DNA from: Montifringilla adamsi
Lineage: Eukaryota; Chordata; Aves; Passeriformes; Passeridae
Length of the DNA: 64,000 nucleotides
Reading direction: 5' to 3'
NCBI GenBank assembly: GCA_017590115.1
Contig: JAGGNK010013559.1
Location: 256,933 to 320,932, forward strand
Shown one piece after another: positions 14,101 to 25,466 of this stretch. Under the pieces are notes generated by a model. It was given only the letters and a program-made list of their open reading frames with translations. It was not told the DNA's origin and did not search any database. The translations under genes and the position numbers were made by a program. Every line of letters begins with the position of its first letter. Within the stretch, counting starts at the first letter, position 1.

Positions 14101-17100
14101 TGAGTGCCATGACTTCAGTTGCTGAATAAAGAGCTTTTAGTAGTTGAATAGATACAGTTGGAAAGTTTTGGGTAGTTATCTCTAAACATTTGCTCCCATA
14201 ATATGTTTCCTGTGGTTTACTTTGGACTATTCTTCATTTCTAGTTTTTCCTGTTCTGCTTGAAACATGACTGTTAAAAAAACGAAGGAAACTTTCGAAAC
14301 TGGCCGTGCTTGTTCTCCCCTTCTTTAGCAACCTCATCCTTCCTCTCCTGGGTCACTGACTCTGATCTGACTTGTCTGATCTCTTTGCTTGCCTTGCCTT
14401 GCACAAAAGATCGGATCCAATACTTGAAAGGGTTTATCTGACCATCCCCAAGTGGCTCTTCTTCTGCCCAATTTGATCTTGACTGCAGCTTCAGGAAAGG
14501 TAATGATTCTCTCCCCTGGGATGATTTAGAGCAAGTTCTTGGATTTCTCTGCTTTTGGTGTCTTTTCTCTGGTAACTGAACATAAGTCTGGCTTTTTGGG
14601 AAGCTTCATGGAAGCTTTTGGAAAATAAATTTTTCTCTGTAGAAATGTCAATCTTTGTATAGCAGAGAGAGAAGAGCAAATGTGTTGAAAAGTGGAGTGT
14701 TTGAGTGCACCTGAAATATTAACCCAAATTTGAGTTTGTACATATTTTAACTTCTTGTCTCTCTTCCATTAAGATTCCAATACTGAATATTCAGGTGAAA
14801 ATATTCCCAGCTCTTTGTACTGTGGCAGGAACCATATTCTCCTGTACAAATTACTTTGGTGTGATCTTCACGGGTGGAGTTGGCAAAAATGGATCCACTA
14901 TAGCAGTGAGTACCTTGGGCTGCCAGTTCCTCCTCAGCACAGAGGCTCTTCAGCCACAGTTTCTATTTAACATAATCCCTCCTTCATGGAAAATATTTTC
15001 CCTTCAGCTTCTTGCTGACTTAGGAAAAACAAGTTAATATTGTGTGTGTAAGAATAGTAGATTTAGGAGTCAAGGTTTTAAAAATTTTGATTAAAAGTAC
15101 TCATTGTACTTTGATACTTGTTTCTGAATTAATGAGATAAACAGAGTTATACAAATACACCCCTCACTTAAGAGTTCATAGAAAAATCCTCTGCAAAAAT
15201 CCATTCAGAAAGAAATTTTTCAAGAAAATTCTGGGTTTGATCCTTCTGAAAGGTCTATATAATTTATATTACCAATGTAAAAGAATGAGTAGAGGTGTCT
15301 GCACAAGCACCTTCTGTTGCAGTGTTCTTGCTGCCTAAAATCTGATTTTTTTTTCCCCAGCATCAGAAAGTTTCCACCACATTCTCAGCTGCTGCATGCT
15401 CAAGTTTCACTACTTTTTGTTCCTTTTACCACCAGCATTCAGAAAGGTGTTTCTAATGTGATTTTATTTTTAACCCCTCATTTAACACCACATGAGGGGC
15501 TCCTTGAGGTTTCTTTGCAATGTGCACATTTTATTAACCTCATGCTTTAATCTCACCACAGGGAACAAGTGTCCTCTCACCTTTTCTCCATATTGGCTCA
15601 GTGATTGCCTTGGCTGCAATGATCTACAAGAAATCTGCTGTGCAGCTCTTTGAGAGGCACCCCTGCCTCTACATCCTGACTTTTGGCTTTGTGTCTGCCA
15701 AGATCACAAATAAACTGGTGGTGAGTGTGCCAGAACCTTTCTGAGTCTTGTTGCAGGAGAACTTTTTGTAGATTATGGAGCTCTCTGGTTATTCCACTGA
15801 GTAACTTGCACTTGTTTATGCACTGAAGAGATACTCATGCTTTGCTTTAAGTAGCCTGGAGGTGCAGCAGAGTCTTCTTCTGTTTGAAAGGGCAGTGGAA
15901 ACGTGGAGTTGATGCTGTGGTTGCACAGGCAGCACCAGACAGCTCAGTGCCGTTTCTCTCCCTTCCCCAGCTGTTAATTCACACATTTGCAATGTATTTG
16001 TGCACGTGTGAAGAGTTGGGCTGGAATCCCCCTCAGACACAAAGGGGAGGAAGGTTTGGCAGAAGGACGGGAGGTGATGGAGCTGCTGAGGTTTGGAGCA
16101 CTTCCTGAGGGTTTAACTTGAAGAACTGGAGAGAAATAGGGGTTAAAATAATTAACAGGTTTATACAGGGGCAGAGGTGTCAGTGAATGAGAGTTAAACA
16201 GATCCTGCTTTAAAGGCCATCCCAGTTCTGCAAGCCTCTGTTGGGCTACTGTGAGCTGGGTCAGTGCTGGACTTAAATCACAGTGAAACAGTTTAAATTC
16301 ATAGTGGAGGAAAAGTTTAAGCTCACAGTGGAAGAAGAATTTCTTTCTTACCAGGCCCACTTTGGTGCTCAATTCCATCCCAGCTGTGCTGTGCAGTGAG
16401 GATGGAGTGTGGGATGGGTTCTGTGCACGTAGGGAGGTGAGAAGGGCACACTTGAACACCAAAAATGTTTATCAAATTGTAACTAGAAAGAGGTGGTGAT
16501 CCTTATGGAATGGGAGAAAAAGAGGTGGAGAGAGTGGAACACCAAGTGTCCTTGACTTTTCAAGCTCTAGCAGCTGTGAGTTTTTGTTTCCAGGCTCAAC
16601 TTTAAAAGTTTACCAGTCTGCTTCCATTTCATTGTTTGGTTTCTGGGAGGAGGAAGAGGTGAGCTGGAAAACTTGTTAGTTTTTTTCCTGTGCTACATTC
16701 TCTGTTCTAATAAAAGATGCCTCTCTGCAAACCTTGCATCTCTGTAGCTGTGGAGCACCACGGTTCAAACAATATTGTTGCTGCCACTTGAGTATTTGGT
16801 ATTTTGCAATAATGTGGCTTGAACTGTATGGTTTTGGCTTTGCGTGTTCTGAAATCACTTTGCTTTGGCTGGCATATGTTTATTTCTTAAACTTCTCTTT
16901 TTTTTTAATTTTACTGCAGGTTGCCCACATGACCAAGAGTGAGATGTATCTGTATGACACAGCATTCATAGGCCCAGCATTGCTGTTCCTTGACCAGTAT
17001 TTTAACAGCTTTATTGATGAGTATATTGTCCTCTGGATTGCCCTGGTGAGTCCAAGCTCATTTTATTAATTAGCTTTGCCACTAATTCATTGTGTTGGCT

Positions 17101-18867
17101 GTGCCCAGCTGTATCCCCTGGAGGCGGGGTGGGTTTGAAGCTGGTGCAGAGCTGAGCAGGGTCACAGTGTCCCTGGTTTGGTGTTAGGACAGTCCTGGGC
17201 ACTGTCTTTAGGGATGGTCTGGGTGAGGGGATCGAGGCTCTCCCAGTCAGTTTGCAGAGGACACCAGATTGGGTGGGATGTAGATCTTCTGGAGGAATCT
17301 GGACAGGCTGGATCCATGGCTGAGGCCAGCTGTGGGAGGGTCAGCCAGGCCAAGTGCCAGGTCCTGTCCTTGGGTCATAACACCCCCATGAAACGCTCTA
17401 GGCTGGGAGAAGAGCGGCTGGAAAGCTGGGAAAGGATCTGGTAGTTCTGGTGACAGTGGCTGGACATGAACCCATGTGGGCAACAGCACCTGGGCTGTCA
17501 CAGCTGTGGTGTGTGCAGAAGGCCCAGCGTGGTTCCCTGTGCTGGCACTGCTGGGGTAGCTCCAGTCCTGGGGACAGCTCTGGGCCCCTCCTGACAAGAG
17601 ACACTGAGGGGCTGGAGCGTGTCCAGGGAAGGGAGCAGAGCTGGGGAAGGGGCTGGAGCACCAGGAGCAGATGAGGGAGCTGTAGGGGCTCAGCCTGGAG
17701 GAAAGTTCTGGCTCTGCACAACTCCCTGACAGGAGGGTTCAGCCAGGGGAGGTCGGGCTCTGCTGCCAGGGCACAAGGGCAAGGACGAGAGGAAGCGGCT
17801 TCAAGCTGGGCCAGGGAAGTTGAGGTTGGATATTTGAAAAAAAAAAAGTGCTGAAAGAAATAATCAGGCATTGGAATAAATTGCCCAGGGCAGTGATGAA
17901 GTCACCATACCTGGAAGTGTTCAAGAGGTGTTTGAATGTGGCACCTGGTGACATGGGTTAAGGGTGATTATGGTGGCTCTGGGGTGATGGTGGGACTCAG
18001 TGGTCTTGAAGGTCACTTCCAAACTTGATGACTGTGATAGTTTAAAATTTCAAAGCACTGCAGCAGATATTCAAAGCTTATATTAGAGTATTTTGCAGAT
18101 GAGTGTTGCTGCATCATTAGCAGGGTCCCTGTGATGGGCAGTGTCAGGTTGCTCTGGCTGTGGCTTAAGCTCTGGAATGTCTGCCATGACTGCAGCACCC
18201 ATCCGGATAAACATCCTAAATTCAACTTATCTGGGCTTAACAAATGCACAAGTTTAATGTACAGGAACAGTGTTAACCTTTCAGTAAAATTGTGTTGATG
18301 TGATGGGAAAAGATGTTGTGTGTGTGGTTGTCACCATTCAGAGTTAATGGGGCATTTCACAGTATCTCTGTAGCTGCTGTAACTCTTCTCCACTTTCTGC
18401 TTGTAGAATTAAGAGTCTGTCTTGTCTTAGGTGGAAGAAAGCCCACACTTCCCAGAAACTCTTTAGGGAGTGATGCCCCATCCCTGGAAGTGTCCAAGGC
18501 CAGGTTGGACAGAGCTTGGAGCAACCTGGTGTAGTGGAAGGTGTCTCTGCCCATGGTAGGGGTGGAGCTGGATGGGCTCTAAGGTCTCTCCCATCCCAAG
18601 CCAGTTGGGGATTCCGTGGTTATTCCCAGAGTTGGAGATTCAGCTCAATGGAGCGCAGTGCTATGGTTATGGAGTGTGGGCTGTTCCACCGTGTGTGGCA
18701 CACGAAGAACATGTGGGTGTAACTGTGGGTGATTTTTTCCTGTGCAGATCCTGTCCCTGTTCGACCTGCTCCGATACTGTGTCAGTGTGTGCAACCAGAT
18801 CGCTGCCCACCTGCACATCCACGTGTTCCGCATCAAGGGCTGCCCCACGCACTCGAACCACCACTAG
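1382..18867 (+). CDS. CEPT1: Choline/ethanolamine phosphotransferase 1, 3' half (partial; 5' exons lie left of the window)
   Basis: CEPT1 transfers phosphocholine or phosphoethanolamine from the CDP-alcohol to diacylglycerol, the last step of Kennedy-pathway PC and PE synthesis, as a multipass ER/nuclear-envelope protein. Coding exons seen: 1382-1466 or 9913-9997 (alternatives, see separate entries), 14774-14905, 15562-15720, 16920-17045 and 18748-18867 (stop TAG). All have AG/GT borders and consistent phases. They give 28+44+53+42+39 = 206 residues, the C-terminal half of a family protein of about 416 residues. Recognised landmarks: [64 protein letters not shown] and the terminal HSNHH. The near-identity to mammalian CEPT1, and the CEPT1-like C-terminus, separate it from CHPT1. 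The catalytic CDP-alcohol phosphotransferase motif is encoded upstream, outside the window. No frameshift seen. Confidence 0.96.
2104..2133 (+). repeat. T30 homopolymer
   Basis: Thirty uninterrupted T in a CEPT1 intron; a second T-rich tract lies at 13633-13671. Confidence 0.9.
3029..3312 (-). mobile_element. CR1 LINE 3' fragment
   Basis: Starts with the inverted CR1 tail (CACAGAATCCCATGATGG, then GGGACCTTAAAGCTCATC), followed by CCACCCCCTGCCACGGGTGG and the TGTCCCTC segment. Minus orientation, 5'-truncated, in a CEPT1 intron. Confidence 0.85.
4216..4636 (+). mobile_element. CR1 LINE 3' fragment
   Basis: Sense CR1: GAGAGCTGGGGATGTTCAACC, then CTGTGAGGGTGGTGAGGC, TTGGACAGGGCTTGGAGCA and the CCATGGCAGGGGGTGGAATG end. 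Inserted in a CEPT1 intron. Confidence 0.85.
6040..6750. mobile_element. Probable solo LTR of an endogenous retrovirus in a CEPT1 intron
   Basis: This block differs in style from its surroundings and resembles, from memory, LTR sequences common in songbird genomes: a segment near 6300-6350 (CTACCAATAACTAATTATTT), then TGCAACATCTGCGTTGTGG and a CCAATCACTCTGTGCTCC segment near 6385-6402. No gag, pol or env reading frame is seen, so it would be a solo LTR. The terminal TG/CA ends and target-site duplication could not be fixed, so boundaries and orientation are approximate. Confidence 0.4.
8659..8745 (-). mobile_element. Short CR1 LINE 3' fragment
   Basis: AGAATCATGGAATGGGTTGG followed by the GGACCTTAAATCTCATCTC and CCCTGCCACGGGGGATGTC segments; about 87 bp of inverted CR1 tail. 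Confidence 0.7.
9913..9997 (+). CDS. CEPT1: CEPT1 exon B (canonical version of the membrane-segment exon)
   Basis: This 85-nt exon follows a T-rich tract and AG at 9911-9912 and ends before GTAATT at 9998. Its 28 codons read IDVTEVQ at the start and GGPPFWQSL at the end, essentially the mammalian CEPT1 sequence, so this is the version in the reference isoform. It splices in frame to 14774. Because 85 is not a multiple of three, including both A and B, or skipping both, shifts the frame; only one at a time gives a full protein. Confidence 0.93.
10510..10534 (+). repeat. (TA)n microsatellite
   Basis: TA dinucleotide run with one C interruption, in a CEPT1 intron. A looser AT-rich tract lies at 9120-9235. 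Confidence 0.85.
12541..12662 (-). mobile_element. CR1 LINE 3' fragment
   Basis: Inverted CR1 tail: GAATCATGGAATGGTTTGG, CCTTAAAGCTCATTCAGTC, CCATGGGCAGAGACATCTTC, GACCAGGTTGCTCCAAGCC. Confidence 0.8.
13858..13987 (+). mobile_element. CR1 LINE 3' end
   Basis: Sense CR1 tail of another subfamily: GGATTGGACTGGATGTTCC and GGGTCCCTTCCAACTCATAA, ending in TATTCCATGATT. Confidence 0.65.
17200..18042 (+). mobile_element. CR1 LINE, longest copy in the window
   Basis: About 840 bp in sense orientation in the last CEPT1 intron. It extends into the 3' part of the reverse-transcriptase region (GTTTGCAGAGGACACCAGATT, TCATAACACCCCCATGAAACG) and continues through GGGCCCCTCCTGACAAGAGAC to a tail reading GGACTCAGTGGTCTTGAAGG. 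Many indels and stops; inactive. Confidence 0.8.
18455..18640 (+). mobile_element. CR1 LINE 3' fragment
   Basis: CCATCCCTGGAAGTGTCCAA, GGTTGGACAGAGCTTGGAGC and TGTCTCTGCCCATGGTAGGG in sense orientation, ending about 110 bp before the last CEPT1 exon. Confidence 0.8.
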
Positions 18868-19660
18868 GGATGGGAGCTGCCACAGGGGATTGGAGAAGGA
18901 GTTGGGTTTCTACAGGAATGGATGAAGACTTGTAGGAGACTAAGGCTAAAAGCAGATAAGAACAAAGTAATTTATAATAATCAATGTTGTATAACTTTTC
19001 TTCTCTGTTATCAGTAACACTCCTTAACTAGTCTCCTGCCTGAGAGAGTGAATTCCAAGTACACCCTAGTCAACTTTCCATGTAGTCAACTCTGTTGGTT
19101 CCAAGCCCGGGAAAGCATGCAGGAGGGAAATGCTCTGTCTTTGTAATTACCTTGATTACAAATTAATCTCTCTATGGTGAATGGATCCCCACCAACTGAA
19201 GTTTCTAATGTAGTATAATTACAGCTGCAATCTGACTTGCTTTTAATTTTAATATTTCATCATCTCTTAGTGAAATACTTGTTTAGTGTCCACTTGGAAT
19301 TTATTTACTAAAGACTTGAGCTGGTAAAAACCCAGAGATATCTCACTAAGTTGTGTGGCTGCAGCAGCTGCCAGGTGGGAGCCAGGCTGGGGTGGTTTTT
19401 GCTCGTGCATTGCTGACAAAGCGGTTTCATGCTGAACAGGGTCCTGCGAGCCAAGGGGTGCCCGGCATGCAAAATAGTGTGGTATCTTTGTCAATTAATT
19501 TTATTTTTTTAAATAAACATTATCTAAAAAGACAACTTATTTCTCAATTTTCTTCAGTGGAAAAGACTATAAAAAAAAATTTTACTGTTTACTTTTTTAT
19601 GTATAAAACTTCAGCAAAATTTCATTTCTGCTCTTAATAAACAAGAATTCTGAGAGCAAC
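18868..19660 (+). other. CEPT1: CEPT1 3' UTR
   Basis: AT-rich sequence follows the stop codon without a further gene. Two AATAAA signals occur, at 19512-19517 and 19636-19641. The second is followed by a GT/T-rich stretch (about 19664-19700), the usual downstream element, so cleavage near 19655-19660 is most likely, giving a 3' UTR of about 790 nt. The end is inferred. Confidence 0.6.
19636..19641 (+). terminator. CEPT1: CEPT1 poly(A) signal AATAAA
   Basis: Canonical hexamer with a GT/T-rich element 25-60 nt downstream. The earlier AATAAA at 19512 could give a shorter transcript. Confidence 0.6.
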
Positions 19661-21239
19661 AGTTGTCTTGAGATGTATGTGTTGCTCTTTTGTGCTTAGA
19701 CTTGTGAGTGACAAACCTGCCTGTGGTTTAGAGAGTAGTTTTCCAGTGCTTTTATGTGGATCATGTCATTCCAAGATCTCTGAGAGCTTTGCTTGCTATA
19801 TAGTGCAGTAAGTTTGGGTTCTTTTTTCTGTCATTATTTTCATACAATTTTAACTGTTGTGAACTGCATGAGGGACACTAAGATTAATGAAGAGTTTAAT
19901 TGCATGTTAATGAAGTTCATGTGGTGCCACAGGCCCTGGCACTGAGGGGAACTTCAGCTCTGAGCAAAGGGGCTGAAGTACTGAGCAGGGAGTGACTTGG
20001 AGCAGGATCTGCCTTGGCTGTGGGAAAGCTGCTGGGGACAGAGCTGGAATGCTGGGATCCCATGTCTGAAATCCCAGTCCTCGAACCATGGAGCATCTCT
20101 GAAGGTGGGAAGGAAATCCTTTGTGCTGGGAGCCCAGGCCAAGGCAGTGCCTGTGGACAATGACATGGCTCTGAAGGAATTAAACACACCTCATGGTCAG
20201 AAAAAAAAAAAACAAAAACCAGAAAACCTCACACCTCAGTAAGAATAAATCAAAACTTCCCTCAGCTCCTGGAAGCGCTGACATGGATTTCCTGTGATAC
20301 CCCAGTGATTAGAAAATGTGCTCAGGAAGTGGAGAGAAAACTCAGTTCCTGCGGTGCTTGGAGAGGTTTGAAACCCTTGTGCCCTCTCTCTGTGCAGTGC
20401 TCAGTGTCTGGTTGATGTGGACTGAGAGATTGAGCTTGCTTGTGTCCTGGCAGGACAGGTGGAGGAAGGTGGCTCTGGTTTAGTGGTTGCAGTGTTTGTG
20501 GGGAGAGACCAGGCTGGCCCTGCTGGGCTGTGCTAGCAGGTGGAGCAGAGGTGCCAAGTCCTTCGGTTCAGCCTTGGCACAGGGAAGTGCCCAGTCTTGT
20601 GGCTTCTGTGCTTGGAAGAGTCTTGGTTCCTTCCCATGGGGTGGCACCGTGTCAGCAAGTGAGGTGGAGGTCATGTGTCAGCCTGGGGGCACTGGGGAAT
20701 CAGGAACATGCTTGGGATGAGGAGGAGACTCCTGTAAGGCTTTCCCACTCCACCCTTGCACTCTCACTTTGAATCTTGTGAGCAGCAGTTTTATGGCAAG
20801 AGCAGCTGAGAGTTCTTTGGGGACCTGGCCCTGTGCTGGGGGTCCTGTCAGGGTCCCTGCCAGGCTGGAGCCAGAGACGGAATTGATTCCTGCATCCTGA
20901 TACACCTGGCGCAGCTCCCAAGTGTTCTGGAGCTCTGCTCCGAGTATCTTGGTGCCAGGAGCATCTCCGTGCATGAGATGACAGCTCTAGAATGGCATTT
21001 TTAGATATAAGTGGAATTCAGGGAACTCACTGAGTTTTAACAGCAGTGAGCTGGGGACAGGGTTGATCTGGACAATGTGGCCTCTGCTACTGTCCTTCAA
21101 GGGCAGCAGGTAAGTCTGCAAGGGAAGAGAGTGGAAGGGTTTGAACATGCCCTGCACAAATCACGTGTTTCCTTTCATCAGCATAAAGTGGGTGCAGAAC
21201 TGTTGCTTGGAAAGTCCCTCCCTGGAGTGTGAGTGATTT

Positions 21240-21312
21240 CCTCGAATCAGAATCAGTCTGGTGGTTCATCAAGTCCGACCTTTGACCAAACACCTCCGTG
21301 CCCACTTACTCA
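21240..21312 (-). mobile_element. Short CR1 LINE 3' fragment
   Basis: TTCATCAAGTCCGACCTTTG and ACCTCCGTGCCCACTTACTC resemble the inverted tail of an older CR1 subfamily. Confidence 0.5.
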
Positions 21313-22872
21313 TGTAAACAAGGAGATTCCTGCTCTGTCCTCAGGCTTTAAGATTAGGCCACTCCAAATAATTTGTTACTAATACTTGAGACTGGAGAAG
21401 AACAAAAGCCTTTAAAGGGCTGTGCAGGACCTGACTTCCATGTGCAAAGCTAAAGCCTGTTGCTGTTCAGGAAATGCAATAGGACAATTTTTCTGAGCTT
21501 TTCACTCCCTGGAAGTTTGGGTGCCTCCAGCCAAGAAGTAACTCCATTTCTCTGCTGAGGTAGTTTCAGTGTTATCAGGGAACAGTCACTGCTGGCAATC
21601 CAAGCCCTCTGAAGTGCTGCTGTGGCTCTGGGTATGGTGGCAGATAATGGAATAACGACCTTTCCACCTGCCTTGTTTGTGGCCATGGGTCACCTTAGAT
21701 GTGCGTGTGGGGTTTAGATTGAGGACAGGGGAGTTGTGGGCTCAGCCTGATCTCATGATGGGGCCCTTTCACTTTCTGTTGTGTCGAGAAGACAGGAGGG
21801 AGAACTTCTGCAGCAGCAGCACCTGAGAACACGCCCTGCTAAAACAATACAGTTCTGCTCTGCAGGTTTTCCTCTCAGTTTATAAAGAGAAGCTGGAAAT
21901 TTCCACTGGGTGTTGTGTTGGCTCTGTAAGAACTGCTGAAGGAGTTCTCTTGCTCTGATAAGGGGTTTAACACAGGAAAGGGGCAGGTCAGGACACCTCA
22001 GGGCCTCTTTCTGTGTCATCAAAGCATCAGCTTTGTTTCAAAGCACTGTTTTCCTCTTCCCATCCTACCCAGCTTGCCCCAGGTACCTCCAGTGCTGCTG
22101 TGACCTAGCTGTGAGGGTAGAACGGAGCTGCAGCAGAGTTTAATCATTTCCAGAGGGTGAGGACTACAGCAGTTCAGAGGTTATGGCCAGGTGGGCTGGG
22201 AGTACGGTGGGAGCAGGGGCTGTTCCTGCCCTGGAGCAGTGGGAAGCACTGGGCTGTCAGCCCTGTGCTGGCTCCAGTAGGGTGAACCCTCCCAGGATTG
22301 TTTGCTGGCACTGAGGCCAGTGGCAGAGGGTGACACATGCCAGAGCATGAAATTATCTTCCCCAGAGCAGCTGCATAGCAGGGACTGAGTCCCAAATCAG
22401 CAGCGGGGGCTGAGCTGCCTGCCGGCTGGGCCCCGAGTTATTTGGATGGTGTGAGTTGGCCAGTGCTCTGCTGGGAACTATGTTAACAATTTAGCAGAAT
22501 AGATGAGCTCTTTCCAATTCAGGGAAACATTTCTTGGCGCTGTTTTATTTACTGTTGTAGGCTTGGATCAAGTGTTGGGCAAATCTCGAGCAGGAAGAAG
22601 GATTTAAAAATACACTGTGGGTTATGCTGATGTGCTGCAATGTGACCCAGCCCCAGTGTCCCTGCTCCCAGCAGCCCTGGCTGAGTCTTCCCAGTGTGTC
22701 CCCAGCAAACAGTCTGTTCACCCTTTGGGCATTAAAGGCAGGGTATTAAAGCCAGAATTCAACAAATACCTATAAAAAAAGGAGAGTGACTTTTTACACA
22801 AGGAAACAGTGATATAACAAGGAGGAATGGATTTAAACTAAAATAGGAGATTTTTAGATGGCATGTTAGGAT

Positions 22873-23085
22873 GAAACTCCTCTCTGTGAGGGTGGGCAGG
22901 CCCTAGCACAGGTTGCCCAGACAAGCTGTGGCTGCCCTTGGATCCCTGGCAGTGTCCAAGGCCAGGTTGGATGGGGCTTGGAGCAACTGGGATGGTGGAA
23001 GATGTCCCTGCCATGGCAGGGGGTGGGACTGGGTGATCATTAACATCTCTTCCAACTCAAACCATTCTGGGACTTGATCATTCTA
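22873..23085 (+). mobile_element. CR1 LINE 3' fragment
   Basis: Sense CR1: CTCTGTGAGGGTGGGCAGGC, AGGTTGGATGGGGCTTGGAG, GGCAGGGGGTGGGACTGG and a TCATTCTA tail. Confidence 0.85.
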
Positions 23086-23974
23086 AGGCAGCTCCTGCCC
23101 TTCTGAAGCTGAAGTTCACCCTATCCTAGCAGCTGGAGCACTGACTGCATTTGAAAATTTATATATTTTTTGATTGAAGAATGCATTTTTGTGTATCTGT
23201 TTTCAGCAGTTGAGGAATAACTTTCTGTCAGTTTTTTCTCCAGGAGGAATGAAGCAATCACATAGTCCAGTCCCTTGGGTGATTTGTAATTGTTTCCAAA
23301 AGAACTACTCCCAAAACGACGACCACTTCCCAATTTCTCAATGAGATGGTGTTTGGCTTCACAACCAAAAGATTTGGCATCTCCTCACAACATAATGAAC
23401 AAGCAGGAGAAGGATAGGCAAGTGGCTGTTTCCAAAGGGATTGTTTATGATATGTGCCCTTGATTTTCCACACCATTTTCTGCTGTCAGTTGAAGTATGA
23501 AAAATAAATATGATAAATCCCACCCCACCCCCCCACCCCCGAAAAATACCACTAACCTTTAATTTCCTGTAGTTAACCCTGTACTCTCTCTACTCATGAG
23601 GGGGAACTTGTGGAGCCAGAGAAGAAACCCCCAGTGCAAAAAATCCCCTTTTTTCCTAACAAATAATTCCTGTTCCCCCTCCAAACACATGAGGAGGCTG
23701 AACAAAAAATTGACAATTTTCTTTCAGCAGGGCTGGAGATTTTCACTGCTGTTTGTGCCCTATGTCCAGCCATGTTTCTGTCACATTTGTGCCTGACTGG
23801 ACAAAGGGTTCAAACACAAATATCCTTTATCTCTCTTATTTGGGTGGATGTTGCCCAGCTCTGAGAGTAAAAGCCAACTGGCAGCCTGGTGGATTTCAGT
23901 TCTTGTACAAAATCCCCCACTGGGGCTTCCAGTAGCACTGCAGAAGTTGTCTTAAACTGGATTTGGAACCAGGG

Positions 23975-24420
23975 GAGGAGGCATCAAGGTGGTCAGAGGG
24001 ATGAAGCAGCTGTGCTGTGAGGAGAGGCTGAGAATTGGTGTTGCTCAGTCTGGAGAAGAGAACCCTTGAGGTGACCTAACTGTGTGTTTTCAGTACCTGA
24101 AGGAACCACAAGAAGGACGGAGAGAGACTGTGGACAAGGGCCTGGAGTGACAGGACAAGGGTGGAGGCAGAGGGCAGGGTTAGATGGGATACTGGGAAGA
24201 AATTGTTCCCTGTGAGGGTGGGGAGGCCCTGGCACAGGATGCCCAGAGAAGCTGTGGCTGCCCCTGGATCCCTGGAAGTGTCCAAGGCCAGGTTGGATGG
24301 GGCTTGGAGCAGCCTGGGATAGTGGAAAGTGTGGAAGGTGTGCTCATGGCAGGGCGTGGAACCGAGTGATCATGAACATCCCTTCCATCCCAAAACAGTG
24401 TGAGATTCCATGATTCCAGG
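23975..24420 (+). mobile_element. CR1 LINE 3' fragment
   Basis: Sense CR1 of about 445 bp, from GAGGAGAGGCTGAGAATTGG and CTCAGTCTGGAGAAGAGAAC through CCCTGTGAGGGTGGGGAGGC to GGGCTTGGAGCAGCCTGGG and a GATTCCATGATTCC tail. Confidence 0.85.
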
Positions 24421-24609
24421 AATATTTTTGATATTTTGATGCCTGGTGGGCACCAAGTGATGTGACAGCCTGGCTGTAACATCCCAGAGAGGAGAAGAAC
24501 GAAACTCTGCCTTCATTTCCAGCCTTTGCTGGGAGAAGTACCTGGGCTGGGTTTCTGTGGATGGGACCAGTCAGATCTGCAGCCCCAGCCCAGCCTCCCT
24601 GCTGCAATA

Positions 24610-24615
24610 TTTATT
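24610..24615 (-). terminator. DENND2D: Possible DENND2D poly(A) signal
   Basis: TTTATT on the plus strand reads AATAAA on the minus strand, about 850 nt past the DENND2D stop. An ATTAAA variant lies at 24657-24662. No other canonical minus-strand hexamer was noticed between them and the stop. The downstream element is not clear, so the 3' end is uncertain. Confidence 0.35.
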
Positions 24616-25466
24616 TCCTGGGTGAGTGTATTCAGAAAGGAGAACTGTCACTTAGCTTTAATCTGCTGCTGGCCTCACATTTCAGAGAGGAATTGCGAGC
24701 TTTTAAGAGAAGTTGGCACCAAGACCAGACCCAAGGAGGTTGGTGACACGTTTTACTCTGGGATGGAACAATCCTTCCTCCCTCCCTGAAGCTGTTGATC
24801 GGCTGTTTCCCCTTGACACCCCACAGCCATGTGGCCTTCACAGTTTGCTCCAGCACAAATAAATAACCTGCTGGAAATGAGTATTTTTGTTTCCTTGGAA
24901 AGCCAAACTTGGCTCTGTGTGGCACCAGTGATGCAGCAGCTGAGAGAGAGGAAACCACTAACAACCCCCCACCTGCTCCTGCTGGTGTTCAACAATGGCT
25001 TAGTAAACAATATAAACCAGTTGTTAATAACAAAACCTCAGGAACTGTGCAATGGGATGTTCCTTATTTGCAAACCCCTGGTTTGTTTGAATGAGAAGTA
25101 ACACTATTTCCTACTCATCCCTTTTTTTTCTCCCTTCTAATAATTACTCTAATCCCCTGTTGTCCTGCAGCCAGCCCTGGCTGCCCTCTGTCTGTGTGAG
25201 GTGTTGGGGGGACGAAAACTGTGCAGGGCCAAGCACTGGGAGTCACAGTCTGTCCCTGGAGCAACCACGATCGGGAAAGAAATCCCAGCCTGGCGCTAGT
25301 TCTGTGCAAAGAGTTTTCCAGTGCAATGATGCCCTGAGAAAGAAAGGCTGCTCAGTGCTGCACAGGCAGCTCAGGAGTCCCAGGTGGGCAGGAACAGAGT
25401 CCAGTATGGTGCTGCTGGCAGGGATGTGTCAATCCCAGTCCTGCTCCCCTTCTCCCACACTGGACT

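Larger units (their letters stand above)
9998..14773 (+). other. CEPT1: CEPT1 intron downstream of exon B
   Basis: Holds a (TA)n run at 10510-10534, an A13G9 homopolymer junction at 11225-11246, CR1 fragments at 12.5-12.7 and 13.86-13.99 kb, and a T-rich tract at 13633-13671. No exon recognised. Confidence 0.6.
19661..24609. other. Intergenic region between convergent CEPT1 and DENND2D
   Basis: About 5 kb between the two 3' ends. Contains CR1 fragments (21.24, 22.87 and 23.97 kb) and a C-rich simple stretch at 23521-23541. Open frames here are short and unrelated to known families. No RNA gene seen. Confidence 0.55.
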
